Positions 35,852-44,686 of a stretch of 64,000 bases of DNA are shown one piece after another. This stretch comes from Pseudomonadota bacterium (GTDB lineage Bacteria > Desulfobacterota > Desulfobulbia > Desulfobulbales > JAGXFP01). The stretch is taken from positions 36,022 through 100,021 of the forward strand of contig JAHJAA010000048.1 of NCBI GenBank assembly GCA_018814305.1, in the 5' to 3' direction. Every line of letters starts with the position of its first letter. The first letter of the stretch is position 1. The position numbers and the translations under genes are program-made. Below the pieces are notes generated by a model. That model was not told the DNA's origin and made no database searches. It was given only the letters and a program-made list of their open reading frames with translations.

Positions 35852-35900
35852 CATCCTTCTAATTATGTTGCATTAATTGCATAAAAGTCCGGGGGGATTT

Positions 35901-36665
35901 ATGCTCTTTTTCTCAGAGACGGCAAGAACAGAACAATCGCAGCGCCCAATCCGTTCCGACACCACCCCGCCTTGGCAGATCAGTCGGAACGAATTCACGC
36001 CCATTGACCATCCCACTTCCATCGACCACACCCTGACCACGATGAGAGATAGCCACCTATTTCTCAACCTGACCGGAGATTATTATCTGTCCGGGCAAAC
36101 CATTCTGACGGATTTTGATCAAAAAAATCTCATGTTTGATAAGCCTTTGGACTGGCCGGAAGCCCTTACCTCCAGTCAAGTTTACTTTAAAGATCGATTG
36201 ATGATCTGGAGTTTTTTTGAGGTTAACATCGTCTGCACAACCCCTGACACCCTCTATACCACAGTACCGACCCGTCTTTACCGGCTACAAAGGCGTCAGT
36301 ATTTCCGGATCAGCCCCCCCCTGGGAAGCAAGGCGTCTTTCCAACTCGAAGACCAATCTTTCAACAGCCTCGCCGTCAATGATCTCAGCGCCGGCGGCAT
36401 GCTGGTCTCAACCAACAGTCCCGAGACACCTCTTGCCGACAGTGTTGTGCTCGATGAAATTAAAATTACCATTCCCCAGCCGGTTCGAGGAAAAACTTCG
36501 GAGACCGTTCTGCCGATTATTACCCAGGGAAAAGTTGTCCGAAGTTTTCAGGACCCGAAAACGAACCGTAGATATTTTGGGATCTGCTTCCAAAATTCAC
36601 CTGAAATTCGCGATGAAATATCGCGGTATGTCATCCAGCGCGAACAGGAACTTCTTCGAAGATAA
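35901..36665 (+). CDS. PilZ domain protein, paralogue of the preceding gene
   Basis: A 254-residue protein with the same two-domain layout as its neighbour. The shared landmarks are the DKPLDW segment, the WSFFEV motif and the PilZ elements RRQYFR (131-136) and NDLSAGG (160-166). The two genes are clearly a tandem duplication that has diverged. GGGGGGA precedes the chosen ATG; a TTG eight codons upstream is rejected. It should bind c-di-GMP in the cytoplasm. The output is unknown. Confidence 0.9.
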   Translation: MLFFSETARTEQSQRPIRSDTTPPWQISRNEFTPIDHPTSIDHTLTTMRDSHLFLNLTGDYYLSGQTILTDFDQKNLMFDKPLDWPEALTSSQVYFKDRLMIWSFFEVNIVCTTPDTLYTTVPTRLYRLQRRQYFRISPPLGSKASFQLEDQSFNSLAVNDLSAGGMLVSTNSPETPLADSVVLDEIKITIPQPVRGKTSETVLPIITQGKVVRSFQDPKTNRRYFGICFQNSPEIRDEISRYVIQREQELLRR

Positions 36666-36693
36666 AGAATTCTCCGGCCCTAACCAAAACCAA

Positions 36694-37731
36694 CTAATAG
36701 TGCCGGACCAGTCCAAGCATGAAAACCACGTCCGGGGCGGAATCCACAATAATATCCTCAAGAACCGCCAGATCAAGATTGAGTCCTTCCGACAACACAA
36801 GGGTCCCTCCCATATCAAGTTGCAGGGTTGATAGACCCATTCCGTTCAAGTCACTCCGATAGAAAGGCGTATGGCCATCGATCTGGAGTTTAAAAATGAC
36901 CCGCGGGTGATACGCCCATGAGATCCCCAAGGCCCCGAACCCAATCAGATCACGGCGAATCTCATTAAGTATCTCGGAATGACCGGTGAGAAGCACTCCG
37001 GAATGACCATAGACCTGCCATTGGGACGACGGCCCCCCTGCGATCAGGGCCGATCCGGAAACAAACATGTCCACACCGCCACTTCCAAGCATTTCACTGG
37101 ACGAGCCAGTGGGTAGCTTGAGCCCTATTCGTATAGCAACAGGCACTCCATCAACCGCCAACCCATATCCGGCAAAGAGCAACAAGTCACTGACCCCGTC
37201 ACTGGCAGAATTGAGCTGGAGCAAAACCCTCCCATCCCGTTCATAGCGATAGTCAAGCAAACCATTCTGCCGTTGCCCCCTCTCTCCGTTGGGAAGATGA
37301 AAGAAACCGTGCCAATCCTCAATAAAACCGTCAAGAAAACCGCCGGAGTGGCTGAGATAGGGGAGATCACCTCCCAGCTCCCACCCATGCCCCAGACCAT
37401 AACGGAATCCGAGATCAACCCTGGTACTTTCCCCGTCTACCAAAAGATATTCATGGGACCCGTATTGACTACTCAAGCTATTAGATTGGGCCAGATCAAG
37501 ATGAAAAACACTCTTGCCCACCGAAGGAACAAAAGGTGATTCAGGGGCGGGCATCCCGTAAATCTGGACCAAGGGATGTTGATTCCGGGTATGAAAAAAG
37601 AGATCGCCTTCCGCCTGGGTCGTTCCTGGGCAAAAGAAAACCAAGGAAAGATGCAATAAGATGACCAGAGGTAAAGACCCGGCAAGACTTATTCTCAGTT
37701 GATTCAGATCAGTTGATTTTACCGAAGACAT
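36694..37731 (-). CDS. DUF3187 family protein (putative outer-membrane protein)
   Basis: A protein of about 345 residues with a signal-like hydrophobic run (LAGSLPLVILLHLSLVFF) ending near Thr-Gln-Ala-Glu. The mature part consists of alternating strands with many aromatic and Gly residues (LFFHTRNQHPLVQIYGMP, GLGHGWELGGDLPYLSHSGGF, AIRIGLKLPTGSS) and a final strand MLGLVRHY, which matches DUF3187, a family of predicted outer-membrane barrels. The start is uncertain because no ribosome site is clear; ATG 37731 is taken as it gives the most normal signal region, with ATG 37758 as the alternative. Convergent with the PilZ pair. Confidence 0.85.
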   Translation of the reverse strand: MSSVKSTDLNQLRISLAGSLPLVILLHLSLVFFCPGTTQAEGDLFFHTRNQHPLVQIYGMPAPESPFVPSVGKSVFHLDLAQSNSLSSQYGSHEYLLVDGESTRVDLGFRYGLGHGWELGGDLPYLSHSGGFLDGFIEDWHGFFHLPNGERGQRQNGLLDYRYERDGRVLLQLNSASDGVSDLLLFAGYGLAVDGVPVAIRIGLKLPTGSSSEMLGSGGVDMFVSGSALIAGGPSSQWQVYGHSGVLLTGHSEILNEIRRDLIGFGALGISWAYHPRVIFKLQIDGHTPFYRSDLNGMGLSTLQLDMGGTLVLSEGLNLDLAVLEDIIVDSAPDVVFMLGLVRHY

Positions 37732-37956
37732 AGTGCGACCACAAGAATCAGGATGCATGAGATTACAGGATAGGTTCTTAAAAACCAAAAAGTATGGTGC
37801 CCACCCCAACCTGATTTAATAAAGCCGAAATCAACACCGGCGCGGTGGAATTTACTTTATACGGTATACCCTATCGCCTCAGCCACATTAAAACAGATCA
37901 CCCACACTTTTATCCCATACCGGATGGAAAGCAGGAAAAATCATTTCACACATCAC

Positions 37957-37985
37957 TTGACCATGTTCTAGAACAGCTTTATCAT
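37957..37985 (+). promoter_or_regulatory. Sigma-70 promoter with a perfect palindrome in the spacer, before the two-CW gene
   Basis: TTGACC (37957-37962) and TATCAT (37980-37985) are separated by exactly 17 bases, matching 5 of 6 at each box. The spacer contains the perfect 12-base palindrome TGTTCTAGAACA (37964-37975). A dimeric repressor bound there would block RNA polymerase. The gene starts at 38034, about 42 bases after the predicted transcription start. Confidence 0.5.
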
Positions 37986-38033
37986 CTAAACTAATGATTG
38001 ATCTGCCCCTCACCTTTGCCGAGGAACCCCGTC

Positions 38034-38369
38034 ATGCCCGATCAAACGAACAAAATCAACTGTTGGGAATTTAAAAAATGCGGAAGAGAGCCGGGGGGGG
38101 CGAGAGTGGAAGAGTATGGGGTTTGTCCTGCAGCAATAGAGGACAAGGCGAACGGCATTAACAATGGGGAGATGGGGGGCAGGATCTGCTGGGCGGTTTC
38201 CGGAACGTTTTGCCGAGGCAAGGTCCAAGGAATATTCGCTGCACAAATAACCAGTTGCGCGACGTGTGCCTTTTTCAATCTGGTGGATCAGCAGGAAACG
38301 AATATCTTAGAAGAAACTGAAAAATATCTCGCCCGATTGAACCCCAAAAAAGGCCCACCTAAACTTTAA
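38034..38369 (+). CDS. Two-CW-type Cys-rich protein
   Basis: A 111-residue cytosolic protein with Cys-Trp motifs: INCWEFKKCGREPGG near the start and RICWAVSGTFCRGKVQGIFA in the middle, then SCATCAFFNLV. In all, eight Cys are arranged CW-x4-C, C, CW-x6-C, CxxC. Proteins of this pattern are frequent in Deltaproteobacteria, alone or fused to signalling domains, and the Cys are thought to bind metal or sense redox. The ATG at 38034 is favoured over an upstream in-frame start as it begins the conserved part. A promoter with a palindromic spacer lies just upstream. Confidence 0.85.
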   Translation: MPDQTNKINCWEFKKCGREPGGARVEEYGVCPAAIEDKANGINNGEMGGRICWAVSGTFCRGKVQGIFAAQITSCATCAFFNLVDQQETNILEETEKYLARLNPKKGPPKL

Positions 38370-38397
38370 TCACCGCCCCCTCTTTATACGAATTCAA

Positions 38398-38424
38398 GGG
38401 GAGTACCTTTACGAAGTACTCCCC
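38398..38424. terminator. Hairpin between the two-CW gene and the chemoreceptor gene
   Basis: Perfect 9-bp stem GGGGAGTAC (38398-38406) / GTACTCCCC (38416-38424), 29 bases past the two-CW stop. It lacks a proper T-run on either strand, so it may act only as a weak or bidirectional transcription end. Confidence 0.45.
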
Positions 38425-38484
38425 AAAAATATGCTCAGAAGAGTTATAACATTACCACAACCCGTCCACATCCCCAATGAGACC

Positions 38485-38506
38485 TGCCGGGATAATAAAC
38501 CCGGCA
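38485..38506. terminator. Second hairpin between convergent genes
   Basis: Stem TGCCGGG (38485-38491) / CCCGGCA (38500-38506) with an 8-base AT loop, about 70 bases past the chemoreceptor stop on the minus strand. No T-run follows, so its role as terminator is only probable. Confidence 0.35.
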
Positions 38507-38576
38507 TATGTCGCCAAAACTAGAAAACCACAAGCATCTGCAGTAACGGGAACACCTCGCCAAACTCGTTCAATCC

Positions 38577-40490
38577 TTAGAAATCTTCAAAATCATTATC
38601 GTCAAAAGGAATCACCTCTTCCGGACGCTTTGCGGTCTTTTTTTCCAGGTGGGGCAACGCTGGGCGACTGACAAAACGAGTCCTTCCGGAAGAGGTTTCT
38701 TTCATCTGCTTAGGAGAAGATTTTGGCGCTTGTCTTCTCCAGGTTTCACGCTCGCGACCGTGATCGATGGACTGGGCAGCCTGACCTCTTACCATCGTCT
38801 GAAGCTCTCTGACCGAGGCCATCATCTGCTCCGCCTGGGCGTTTAACTCTTCAGCAGCAGCAGCCGACTCTTCGGCAGTGGCTGAATTCCGCTGGGTAAC
38901 CTCATCCATCTGACTGGTGGCCTTATTGATCTGGGAGAACCCCTGTGATTGTTCCTGCGAAGCCGTGGCTATCTCCCCGATGAGTCCGGTAACCTTATGG
39001 CTGCTCTCGGCAATCTGATCAAAGGCATCATTGGTCTTGGTGACGATCTCAGAACCGGAATTGACCTTGGTTATGGTACCCTCAATCAGGGCGGCGGTAT
39101 TCTTGGCCGCCTCGGTTGCCCGCATGGCGAGATTTCTCACTTCGTCGGCAACCACTGCAAATCCGGCCCCGGCTTCTCCGGCCCGGGCAGCCTCAACGGC
39201 GGCATTCAAGGCCAGGAGATTGGTCTGAAAGGCAATTTCATCAATGGTCTTGATGATCTTTGAGGTATCTTCACTGGCCTTGGAGATCTCATTCATGGAA
39301 CGGGTCATATCATCCATGGCAGTATTGGCGTTCTTGATAATGGCGTTTGCTTCCACCATCAGGATATTGGCCTGTTTGGCGTTTTCCGCATTCTGGACGG
39401 TCATCGACGACATCTCTTCCATGGAAGAAGAGGTCTCCTCCAGGGCGGCGGCCTGCTCAGAGGCCCCTTCAGCCAGGGTCTGACTGGCCGAGGATACTTC
39501 TCCCGAAGCGGCAGCGACCTGCTCAGCTCCGGAAATCAGGCTGGTCACGGTCGCAATAATCGGCCTGGTGATGTTCCGGCTCAACAGGATCGAAAGCAGG
39601 ACACCGACACATGAGAATACGATTGCCAGGATCAAGGCAATCCGGCTCATCCGCTCCGATGATTCAATAACCTGACGGGTCATCTCCTCAACCTCTTGCT
39701 TGGTCCCTTCGTGGATCGCTCCCACCGCCGGTTCAATCTGATGGACCTGCTGCCGCATCATCTCTCCAGCCTGTTGCATCTCCTGTTCTGCTACCACCAC
39801 AGCCGCGAAGCCCTGCCGATAGGCCACCAACTTTGAGGTAAGGCTGGAGACCTTTTCAGCCGAAAGCCCTGCCCCCTCTACCTGACTGATAAGTTTATCA
39901 ACGGTCTCATTGACCTGCTTGATATACTTATCGTTCTTTATCATCATATAATCTTTTTCATGCCGACGGATCTGCAACATCAAGACCAGCAAGGAATCCT
40001 TGCCCACCGTATCCAGTTCCGCCTCAACCTCATGAACCTGGGTCCGAAACTTTCCTTGAACTCCGGATTTTTCATCAAGACCGGCCTTTTCCTGGGCCGC
40101 GACCATCAACTGAAAACTTTTCAGGTATTCCGCCGCGTACCCCTTAATCGCCTTGGCCTTGGCTAGGGCCTCGGCCATCTGCTCATGCTCGGCGATGGTA
40201 ATGATTTCATCAACCTGGGTATGCAACGCTGCGATAGCCTCCTTGACCATTTCCAGGTATTTCAGATCGAGCCGGAGCATAAAGTCCTTTTCAGATCTTC
40301 GGGCCTGAAGCATTCGAGTCTCAACTTCAGAGGCAAGGTTGAGCATCCGGACATCCGCCTCCAGAAGATGCTCGAATCGGTTTAAACACATGGAGTTGGA
40401 ATAATGATAGATTCCAACCACCCCAAGCATCAACACCAGGATCCCGCAAAAACCGCCGATGACCTTGATACTTAATTTCACCTGCTTCAT
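38577..40490 (-). CDS. Methyl-accepting chemotaxis protein with helical bimodular-type sensor and C-terminal CheR-docking pentapeptide
   Basis: A 637-residue chemoreceptor. Membrane segments at about 10-29 and 285-307 flank a periplasmic all-helical sensor of about 250 residues with two similar motifs, [12 protein letters not shown] and [11 protein letters not shown], as in the helical bimodular (HBM) domain that binds organic acids in some relatives. The cytoplasmic signalling tip is standard ([24 protein letters not shown]), with methylation helices on both sides. The HAMP region is short or degenerate. The last five residues, DFEDF, follow the x-aromatic-x-x-aromatic rule for CheR docking on a flexible tail. 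AAGGTG precedes the start. No che genes are adjacent. Confidence 0.95.
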   Translation of the reverse strand: MKQVKLSIKVIGGFCGILVLMLGVVGIYHYSNSMCLNRFEHLLEADVRMLNLASEVETRMLQARRSEKDFMLRLDLKYLEMVKEAIAALHTQVDEIITIAEHEQMAEALAKAKAIKGYAAEYLKSFQLMVAAQEKAGLDEKSGVQGKFRTQVHEVEAELDTVGKDSLLVLMLQIRRHEKDYMMIKNDKYIKQVNETVDKLISQVEGAGLSAEKVSSLTSKLVAYRQGFAAVVVAEQEMQQAGEMMRQQVHQIEPAVGAIHEGTKQEVEEMTRQVIESSERMSRIALILAIVFSCVGVLLSILLSRNITRPIIATVTSLISGAEQVAAASGEVSSASQTLAEGASEQAAALEETSSSMEEMSSMTVQNAENAKQANILMVEANAIIKNANTAMDDMTRSMNEISKASEDTSKIIKTIDEIAFQTNLLALNAAVEAARAGEAGAGFAVVADEVRNLAMRATEAAKNTAALIEGTITKVNSGSEIVTKTNDAFDQIAESSHKVTGLIGEIATASQEQSQGFSQINKATSQMDEVTQRNSATAEESAAAAEELNAQAEQMMASVRELQTMVRGQAAQSIDHGRERETWRRQAPKSSPKQMKETSSGRTRFVSRPALPHLEKKTAKRPEEVIPFDDNDFEDF

Positions 40491-40829
40491 ATCACCTTCC
40501 CCGCTGCTGGAATTATGATGAAAGACTTTTTTTCTTATTTGAACAACCTCAAGTATTCACTCAAAGTATCGCCTAAAAAAAAGTCTACCACTATCAAACC
40601 CTGTCGGGTCAAGAGATTTTTTTATTGCTGAAGGGCGTCGTTCGATGCCTCCGACATATTTCATAAATAATAACAAAAAATGCCGCCCATGGACCAACCT
40701 GTAACTTTCAAATCAACCAGCACTGAAAAATCTGTGTGAAATCATAATGAAAACTGTGTACAATAAAGGGCATACATCAGTTATGGACTCTGTTTTGGGC
40801 CCAGCAGAATGCTTACACTTGAGGATATA
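40491..40829. other. Divergent intergenic region between chemoreceptor and PilZ genes
   Basis: About 340 bases, AT-rich, no gene seen. A good -10 box TACAAT at 40759-40764 lies about 66 bases before the PilZ start, but no matching -35 box is clear. Confidence 0.5.
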
Positions 40830-41303
40830 ATGACGACAGATAAAAGCTGGGATGATATTCCTTCCCTGAATCTCGAGATTGATTCCACCTACTCCAAAAG
40901 GTTGGAAGATGCAGAAGGGCGCCGACACACCCGAACCGACGGAGATGCGTTAAGGCGGATGCTGGATGGACGCGACACCCTGCCCATTCGAATCGCCACG
41001 GCCCAGAAGGGTGTCTTTGATGGAATGGTTCTCGATTTGAGTAAGAGCGGGGTCAGGCTGACGGCCCCCAAAAAACTGGATAAGGGAGAACTGGTCAAAG
41101 TCGGCTTCATGCTGAATGACCGGACCATTATCTCAAAGGCCATTACTCGCTGGGTTTCACCGAAGCCAAATGGTTGCAGTGCGGGATTGGAATTTCATGA
41201 TCTTCCCAAGGATTTAGCCGAATATATTGCCAGCTTGAGTTCGGCAAACCTCTTGAACAAGGTAGGTAAGGTCAAGGAGGGCTCACGTAACGACAGAAGC
41301 TGA
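40830..41303 (+). CDS. Single-domain PilZ protein
   Basis: A 157-residue protein with one PilZ domain: basic segment RRHTR (31-35) and VLDLSKSGVRL (67-77), followed by FMLNDRTIISKAITRWVSP and CSAGLEFHDL. The first motif is an imperfect version of the RxxxR arm and lies farther from the second than usual, so binding of c-di-GMP is probable rather than certain. Start chosen at ATG 40830 behind GAGGATATA; an ATG seven codons upstream has no ribosome site. Divergent from the chemoreceptor. Confidence 0.85.
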   Translation: MTTDKSWDDIPSLNLEIDSTYSKRLEDAEGRRHTRTDGDALRRMLDGRDTLPIRIATAQKGVFDGMVLDLSKSGVRLTAPKKLDKGELVKVGFMLNDRTIISKAITRWVSPKPNGCSAGLEFHDLPKDLAEYIASLSSANLLNKVGKVKEGSRNDRS

Positions 41304-41439
41304 CTCCATCCTCCCGTCTAAGCGACGTCATGATCCACCGTTTGATACCCACTTTTGCTAAAACTTTCGTAGAATTTAACCGAACAAACATTGCAGGAAC
41401 AGCTACGATCACTCCCCGGCACCTCTTAAGCCCACTCTC

Positions 41440-42351
41440 CTATTTTTTCACGGTCATCACCAACCGCAAACCCAAACTGGTATCACGATGGGAGGGCGAA
41501 ACCCGATCCCGATTGGCCACCCGACAGTTCCAGTCATAGCTGTTCCAACCACCACCACGGACGACCTTAAAGGGACCAGTGGTGGCCCCGGCCTCATTGG
41601 GGTTTCCGTTTGAGGCATAGGCCGGCTGATAGGTATCGGCCACCCATTCCCAGACATTACCGCTCAGATCGAAGATCCCGAGACTCCCTGCTTTTTTAAT
41701 GGCAACAAGGCTGGTGCGTCGCGGTGAATTCATCACCGACCAGCCGACTTCGGCCAGAGTGTCTCCGCCACCGAAAACCTGATCTCCACCTCGATCCCTG
41801 GCGGCATATTCCCATTCCGCCTCAGCCGCCAACCGAAATACCCGATCGGAGTTACGCCCGGAGAGCCAATTGACCATGGCCATCGCGTCATTCCACGATA
41901 CACAGACCACCGGTTCTTCATCTTTCTGACTAAAACCCGGCTGCCGCCAGTTCAAGCGGGCCTTGTCCTGCCAGCGATACCGGGGGATCTCATACTCCTG
42001 GCATCCCCCGAATTCCTCCGCCTCGGTTTTATAACTGCTGGCCTCGATAAACGACTTGAACTGCCCGACCGTTATTTCGGTCCGAGACAGATAAAACTCC
42101 TCGACACACACCTCATGAAGCGGGAGTTCATCACCAAAAAAAACCTTCGCTCCGGAGGAGCCTTTTTCTCGGATCAACCCTTCCGATTCGGAAGCCCTCT
42201 GTCCCATTTGAAAGCAACCGCCTTCAACCCTGACAAAATCTATCCCAGTGGCCGGTTCAGCCCAATCAGCCGCCAAGGATGAGCCCACCGCACCCAATAC
42301 CATCGCCAGAAACACTCCTCCAGCCAACAACAAACAACCAATATTCTTCAT
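41440..42351 (-). CDS. SUMF1/formylglycine-generating-enzyme-like secreted protein
   Basis: A 303-residue protein with a signal peptide (about 1-27). The FGE-sulfatase fold is recognised from GIDFVRVEGGCFQMGQ, VEEFYLSRTEITVGQFKSFIE, PVVCVSWNDAMAMVNWLS, FRLAAEAEWEYAARDRG, LGIFDLSGNVWEWVADTY and VVRGGGWNSYDWNCRVANRD. In true formylglycine-generating enzymes two Cys near the C terminus are catalytic; that pair is not evident here, so this is more likely a binding or structural member. GTG two codons upstream exists; ATG 42351 with AAGGGG is used. It stands alone. The C-terminal segment has ordinary codon use, so it does not look like a DGR target. Confidence 0.9.
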   Translation of the reverse strand: MKNIGCLLLAGGVFLAMVLGAVGSSLAADWAEPATGIDFVRVEGGCFQMGQRASESEGLIREKGSSGAKVFFGDELPLHEVCVEEFYLSRTEITVGQFKSFIEASSYKTEAEEFGGCQEYEIPRYRWQDKARLNWRQPGFSQKDEEPVVCVSWNDAMAMVNWLSGRNSDRVFRLAAEAEWEYAARDRGGDQVFGGGDTLAEVGWSVMNSPRRTSLVAIKKAGSLGIFDLSGNVWEWVADTYQPAYASNGNPNEAGATTGPFKVVRGGGWNSYDWNCRVANRDRVSPSHRDTSLGLRLVMTVKK

Positions 42352-42571
42352 AGACACCCCTTGATCATTACGTCCATCGACACCATAATCGGCAGATCAA
42401 TGCTACCACAATGTGGCATCAAAAACCATGCAAATTTAATCGATGCCCCCCCTTTACAAAGACGGACCCAATGGGTACTTTAGTAAAACATTAAATAGAA
42501 ACAACAAACCAATATCGCAAATCACTTTTTTCAGATAGACTAAAGTTGAACATTCCATCAGGAGAAAAAGC

Positions 42572-42787
42572 ATGCCGATCTATGAATTTAAATGCCAGGA
42601 CTGCAAGACCATTTTTGAAGTTCTAACGACGTCCAGTACCGACCCTTTGAGCCCGGTATGCACCAAATGCGGCGGGGCCAAGGTCAATAAAACCATCTCT
42701 GCCGCCAGTCTCAGGGTGTCGTCAGGTTCAACTTCCATCCCAGCAGGAGCCTTATCGGGTTGCTCATCCCGTTCAGGATTTTCCTGA
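42572..42787 (+). CDS. FmdB-type zinc-ribbon protein
   Basis: A 71-residue protein with the standard FmdB start MPIYEFKCQDC and a second CxxC in PVCTKCGGAKV, forming one zinc ribbon, then a low-complexity Ser/Gly tail ending GCSSRSGFS. FmdB proteins are small putative regulators, named for one encoded with a formamidase/acetamidase gene, but most have no known target. The ribosome site AGGAG is eight bases before ATG. It is followed 34 bases later by the Cys-repeat protein gene. Confidence 0.92.
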   Translation: MPIYEFKCQDCKTIFEVLTTSSTDPLSPVCTKCGGAKVNKTISAASLRVSSGSTSIPAGALSGCSSRSGFS

Positions 42788-42821
42788 GCATGACGGGCAC
42801 CGGCTGGAGGCCGGTCTAATA

Positions 42822-43229
42822 ATGAAACGATTCTTCCTGATTTTCGCTCTGGCACTTCTCTGCGGCCCGTCCTTCGGTGCCACTCAGAGCATAACCCTGG
42901 CGCCCGGGGAGTCTTTTAGCCAAGATGGGCTTACAGTCGAGTGCATTGATTCTCCCCGACTCCTCACCCCTTTGGTTACCTCTCAATGCAGTTTATGGGA
43001 CGAATTCGGCAAAACCTGTCTCTATCGAGCCCAGACTTACTCAGTAGGCCCGCTCAAATGTGTTGAGGAATGCCAGCACTGGGATGATTTTGGCAAGACC
43101 TGTCGATATGTGACCACCTGCCGTTATAATTCCGAACATGGAATATTCATTCAGGCCTCGTGCGAAAAGTATGATTCATTCGCCGGAATCTGTCTGTCCA
43201 CCCGTGAATTCCGCATCCCACCAAACTAA
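42822..43229 (+). CDS. Secreted protein with three C-x9-C repeats
   Basis: A 135-residue protein with a signal peptide (1-20, ending Ser-Phe-Gly-Ala). The mature chain contains three copies of one motif, C-x2-[WY]-D-x-F-[GA]-x2-C: CSLWDEFGKTC (56-66), CQHWDDFGKTC (84-94) and CEKYDSFAGIC (114-124). Exact spacing of nine residues between the two Cys in each copy suggests disulfides or metal binding by a small repeated unit. I do not recognise the family. The stop is two bases before the start of the hydrolase gene, so both are one transcript. Confidence 0.8.
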   Translation: MKRFFLIFALALLCGPSFGATQSITLAPGESFSQDGLTVECIDSPRLLTPLVTSQCSLWDEFGKTCLYRAQTYSVGPLKCVEECQHWDDFGKTCRYVTTCRYNSEHGIFIQASCEKYDSFAGICLSTREFRIPPN

Positions 43230-43231
43230 TT

Positions 43232-44494
43232 ATGCTGCCCCCGGCTATCCCAGAAAAGCTAAGAAAACCATTGACCAAACCAGGAAATCCCCTGGGTGGG
43301 TCAATCCGGGTGGTTCTCACCATAATAATCGTCGCAATTCTGACCAGTTGCACTTCTCCACCCCAACGGTTAACGCCATCAGGGCTGAACAGCCATTACA
43401 ATATCACTTCGACCCTTCCCTTTCCCGACTATATCGACGCATGCCGCCAAATGCTTATCAAGGCCCGGTATGAAGAAAACAGCGAAGAGAAAGGCCAAGC
43501 TATAGAGGCCAACCTGCCCTTTGAACTCCGCCCCGATCAAAATTCCGAGAGGAATTCTTCAACCGGTAAATATGAAAATGGCATCCTGTTGATCCATGGG
43601 CTGAGTGATTCACCATACGAAATGAAACCTTTGGCCCAATATTTCCAGGCCCGAGGGTTCCTGGTCCGAACCATCCTCCTGCCCGGCCACGGTTCCCGGC
43701 CAGGCGACCTGTTAAAAGTCACCGCTGAAGATTGGCAAAGATCCTGTACGTATGGAATCACCGGGATTGCATCCCAAGTCGACCATGTGTATCTCGGTGG
43801 TTTTTCAACGGGTGGTGCCCTTGCCGTGGATTATGCCTTACGCCACCCTGAAGAGATCACCGGACTCTATCTCTTTGCCCCCGCCTTAAAAATCAAAACC
43901 GTTTATGCCCCCTTGAGTCTCCCAGTGAAAACCTTCAAAGACTGGCTATCCATCCACGATGACCGGGATTACGCCAGGTACGAATCATTTTCAGTCAATG
44001 GAGCGGCTCAAGTGTATCGGCTTACCCAAAAGATCAACCACCTGGTCCGCCGGGAAGGTAAAGTTCTCGAGATGCCGGTCCGAATAGTGCTCAGTCTTGA
44101 GGATATCGTTATTGACTCGCGCCATACCGTGGAAACCTTTCAACAATGGATGGTCAACCCGGAAAATCAAATCCTGCTCTATACCCGCGCCCCACTTCCT
44201 CCGGAGTTCACCGATTCACGAATCATGGTAACCCCTCCGCCGCCCCAGTCCGGTATTCTGGACTATTCCCATCTCTCCCTGCTCCTGCCACCCACGGACC
44301 CCCATTACGGGATCAATGGCAACTATCGCAACTGTCTGCATTATAGGCCAGAATCGCCCCAGGCGACCTCTTGTCTCGCTGGCAAGGCGGATTGGCTGGG
44401 AGAAGTTTCCCAGACAAACCTGACCCGGGGAATTGTCCAACGGATGACCTTTAATCCAAGCTTTACAGATATGCTTAGCTTTCTCAATCATTAG
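43232..44494 (+). CDS. Lipoprotein alpha/beta hydrolase
   Basis: A 420-residue protein with a membrane segment and lipobox (about 25-40, AILTSC, Cys40). The alpha/beta-hydrolase core is clear: ILLIHGLSDSPYE (oxyanion region), LLPGHGSRPGD and the nucleophile elbow GGFSTGG with Ser192; the Asp and His of the triad probably lie in VLSLEDIVI and DYSHLSL. It resembles carboxylesterase/monoacylglycerol-lipase-like proteins and would act on lipids or esters in the envelope. The C terminus (about 350-420) is extra. Start uncertain, as no good ribosome site precedes the ATG, but the two-base gap to the upstream gene supports it. Confidence 0.85.
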   Translation: MLPPAIPEKLRKPLTKPGNPLGGSIRVVLTIIIVAILTSCTSPPQRLTPSGLNSHYNITSTLPFPDYIDACRQMLIKARYEENSEEKGQAIEANLPFELRPDQNSERNSSTGKYENGILLIHGLSDSPYEMKPLAQYFQARGFLVRTILLPGHGSRPGDLLKVTAEDWQRSCTYGITGIASQVDHVYLGGFSTGGALAVDYALRHPEEITGLYLFAPALKIKTVYAPLSLPVKTFKDWLSIHDDRDYARYESFSVNGAAQVYRLTQKINHLVRREGKVLEMPVRIVLSLEDIVIDSRHTVETFQQWMVNPENQILLYTRAPLPPEFTDSRIMVTPPPPQSGILDYSHLSLLLPPTDPHYGINGNYRNCLHYRPESPQATSCLAGKADWLGEVSQTNLTRGIVQRMTFNPSFTDMLSFLNH

Positions 44495-44686
44495 GCTCCG
44501 GTCGAACTTAAAACAAAACGGACCTGGACCACCTTTTTCAAAGGAAAAAAATCCCTTCAACCGGTCTCACCGGGTAGATTCCATATTTCCCCTTTCCATC
44601 CGGCCCGTTTCCTTTTAGATTGTCCACAGTCAACCAATCTTCATAGAACTTCCGCCCCAATGACCATAATCGCCTACGAGTAAGCC

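Noticed and set aside
41440..41600. C-terminal segment of the SUMF1-like protein as a second DGR target
   Set aside because: The fold is right (RGGGWN..CRVANRD..GLRLV) but the codons at the expected variable positions show no excess of C at the third base, and no palindrome follows the stop.
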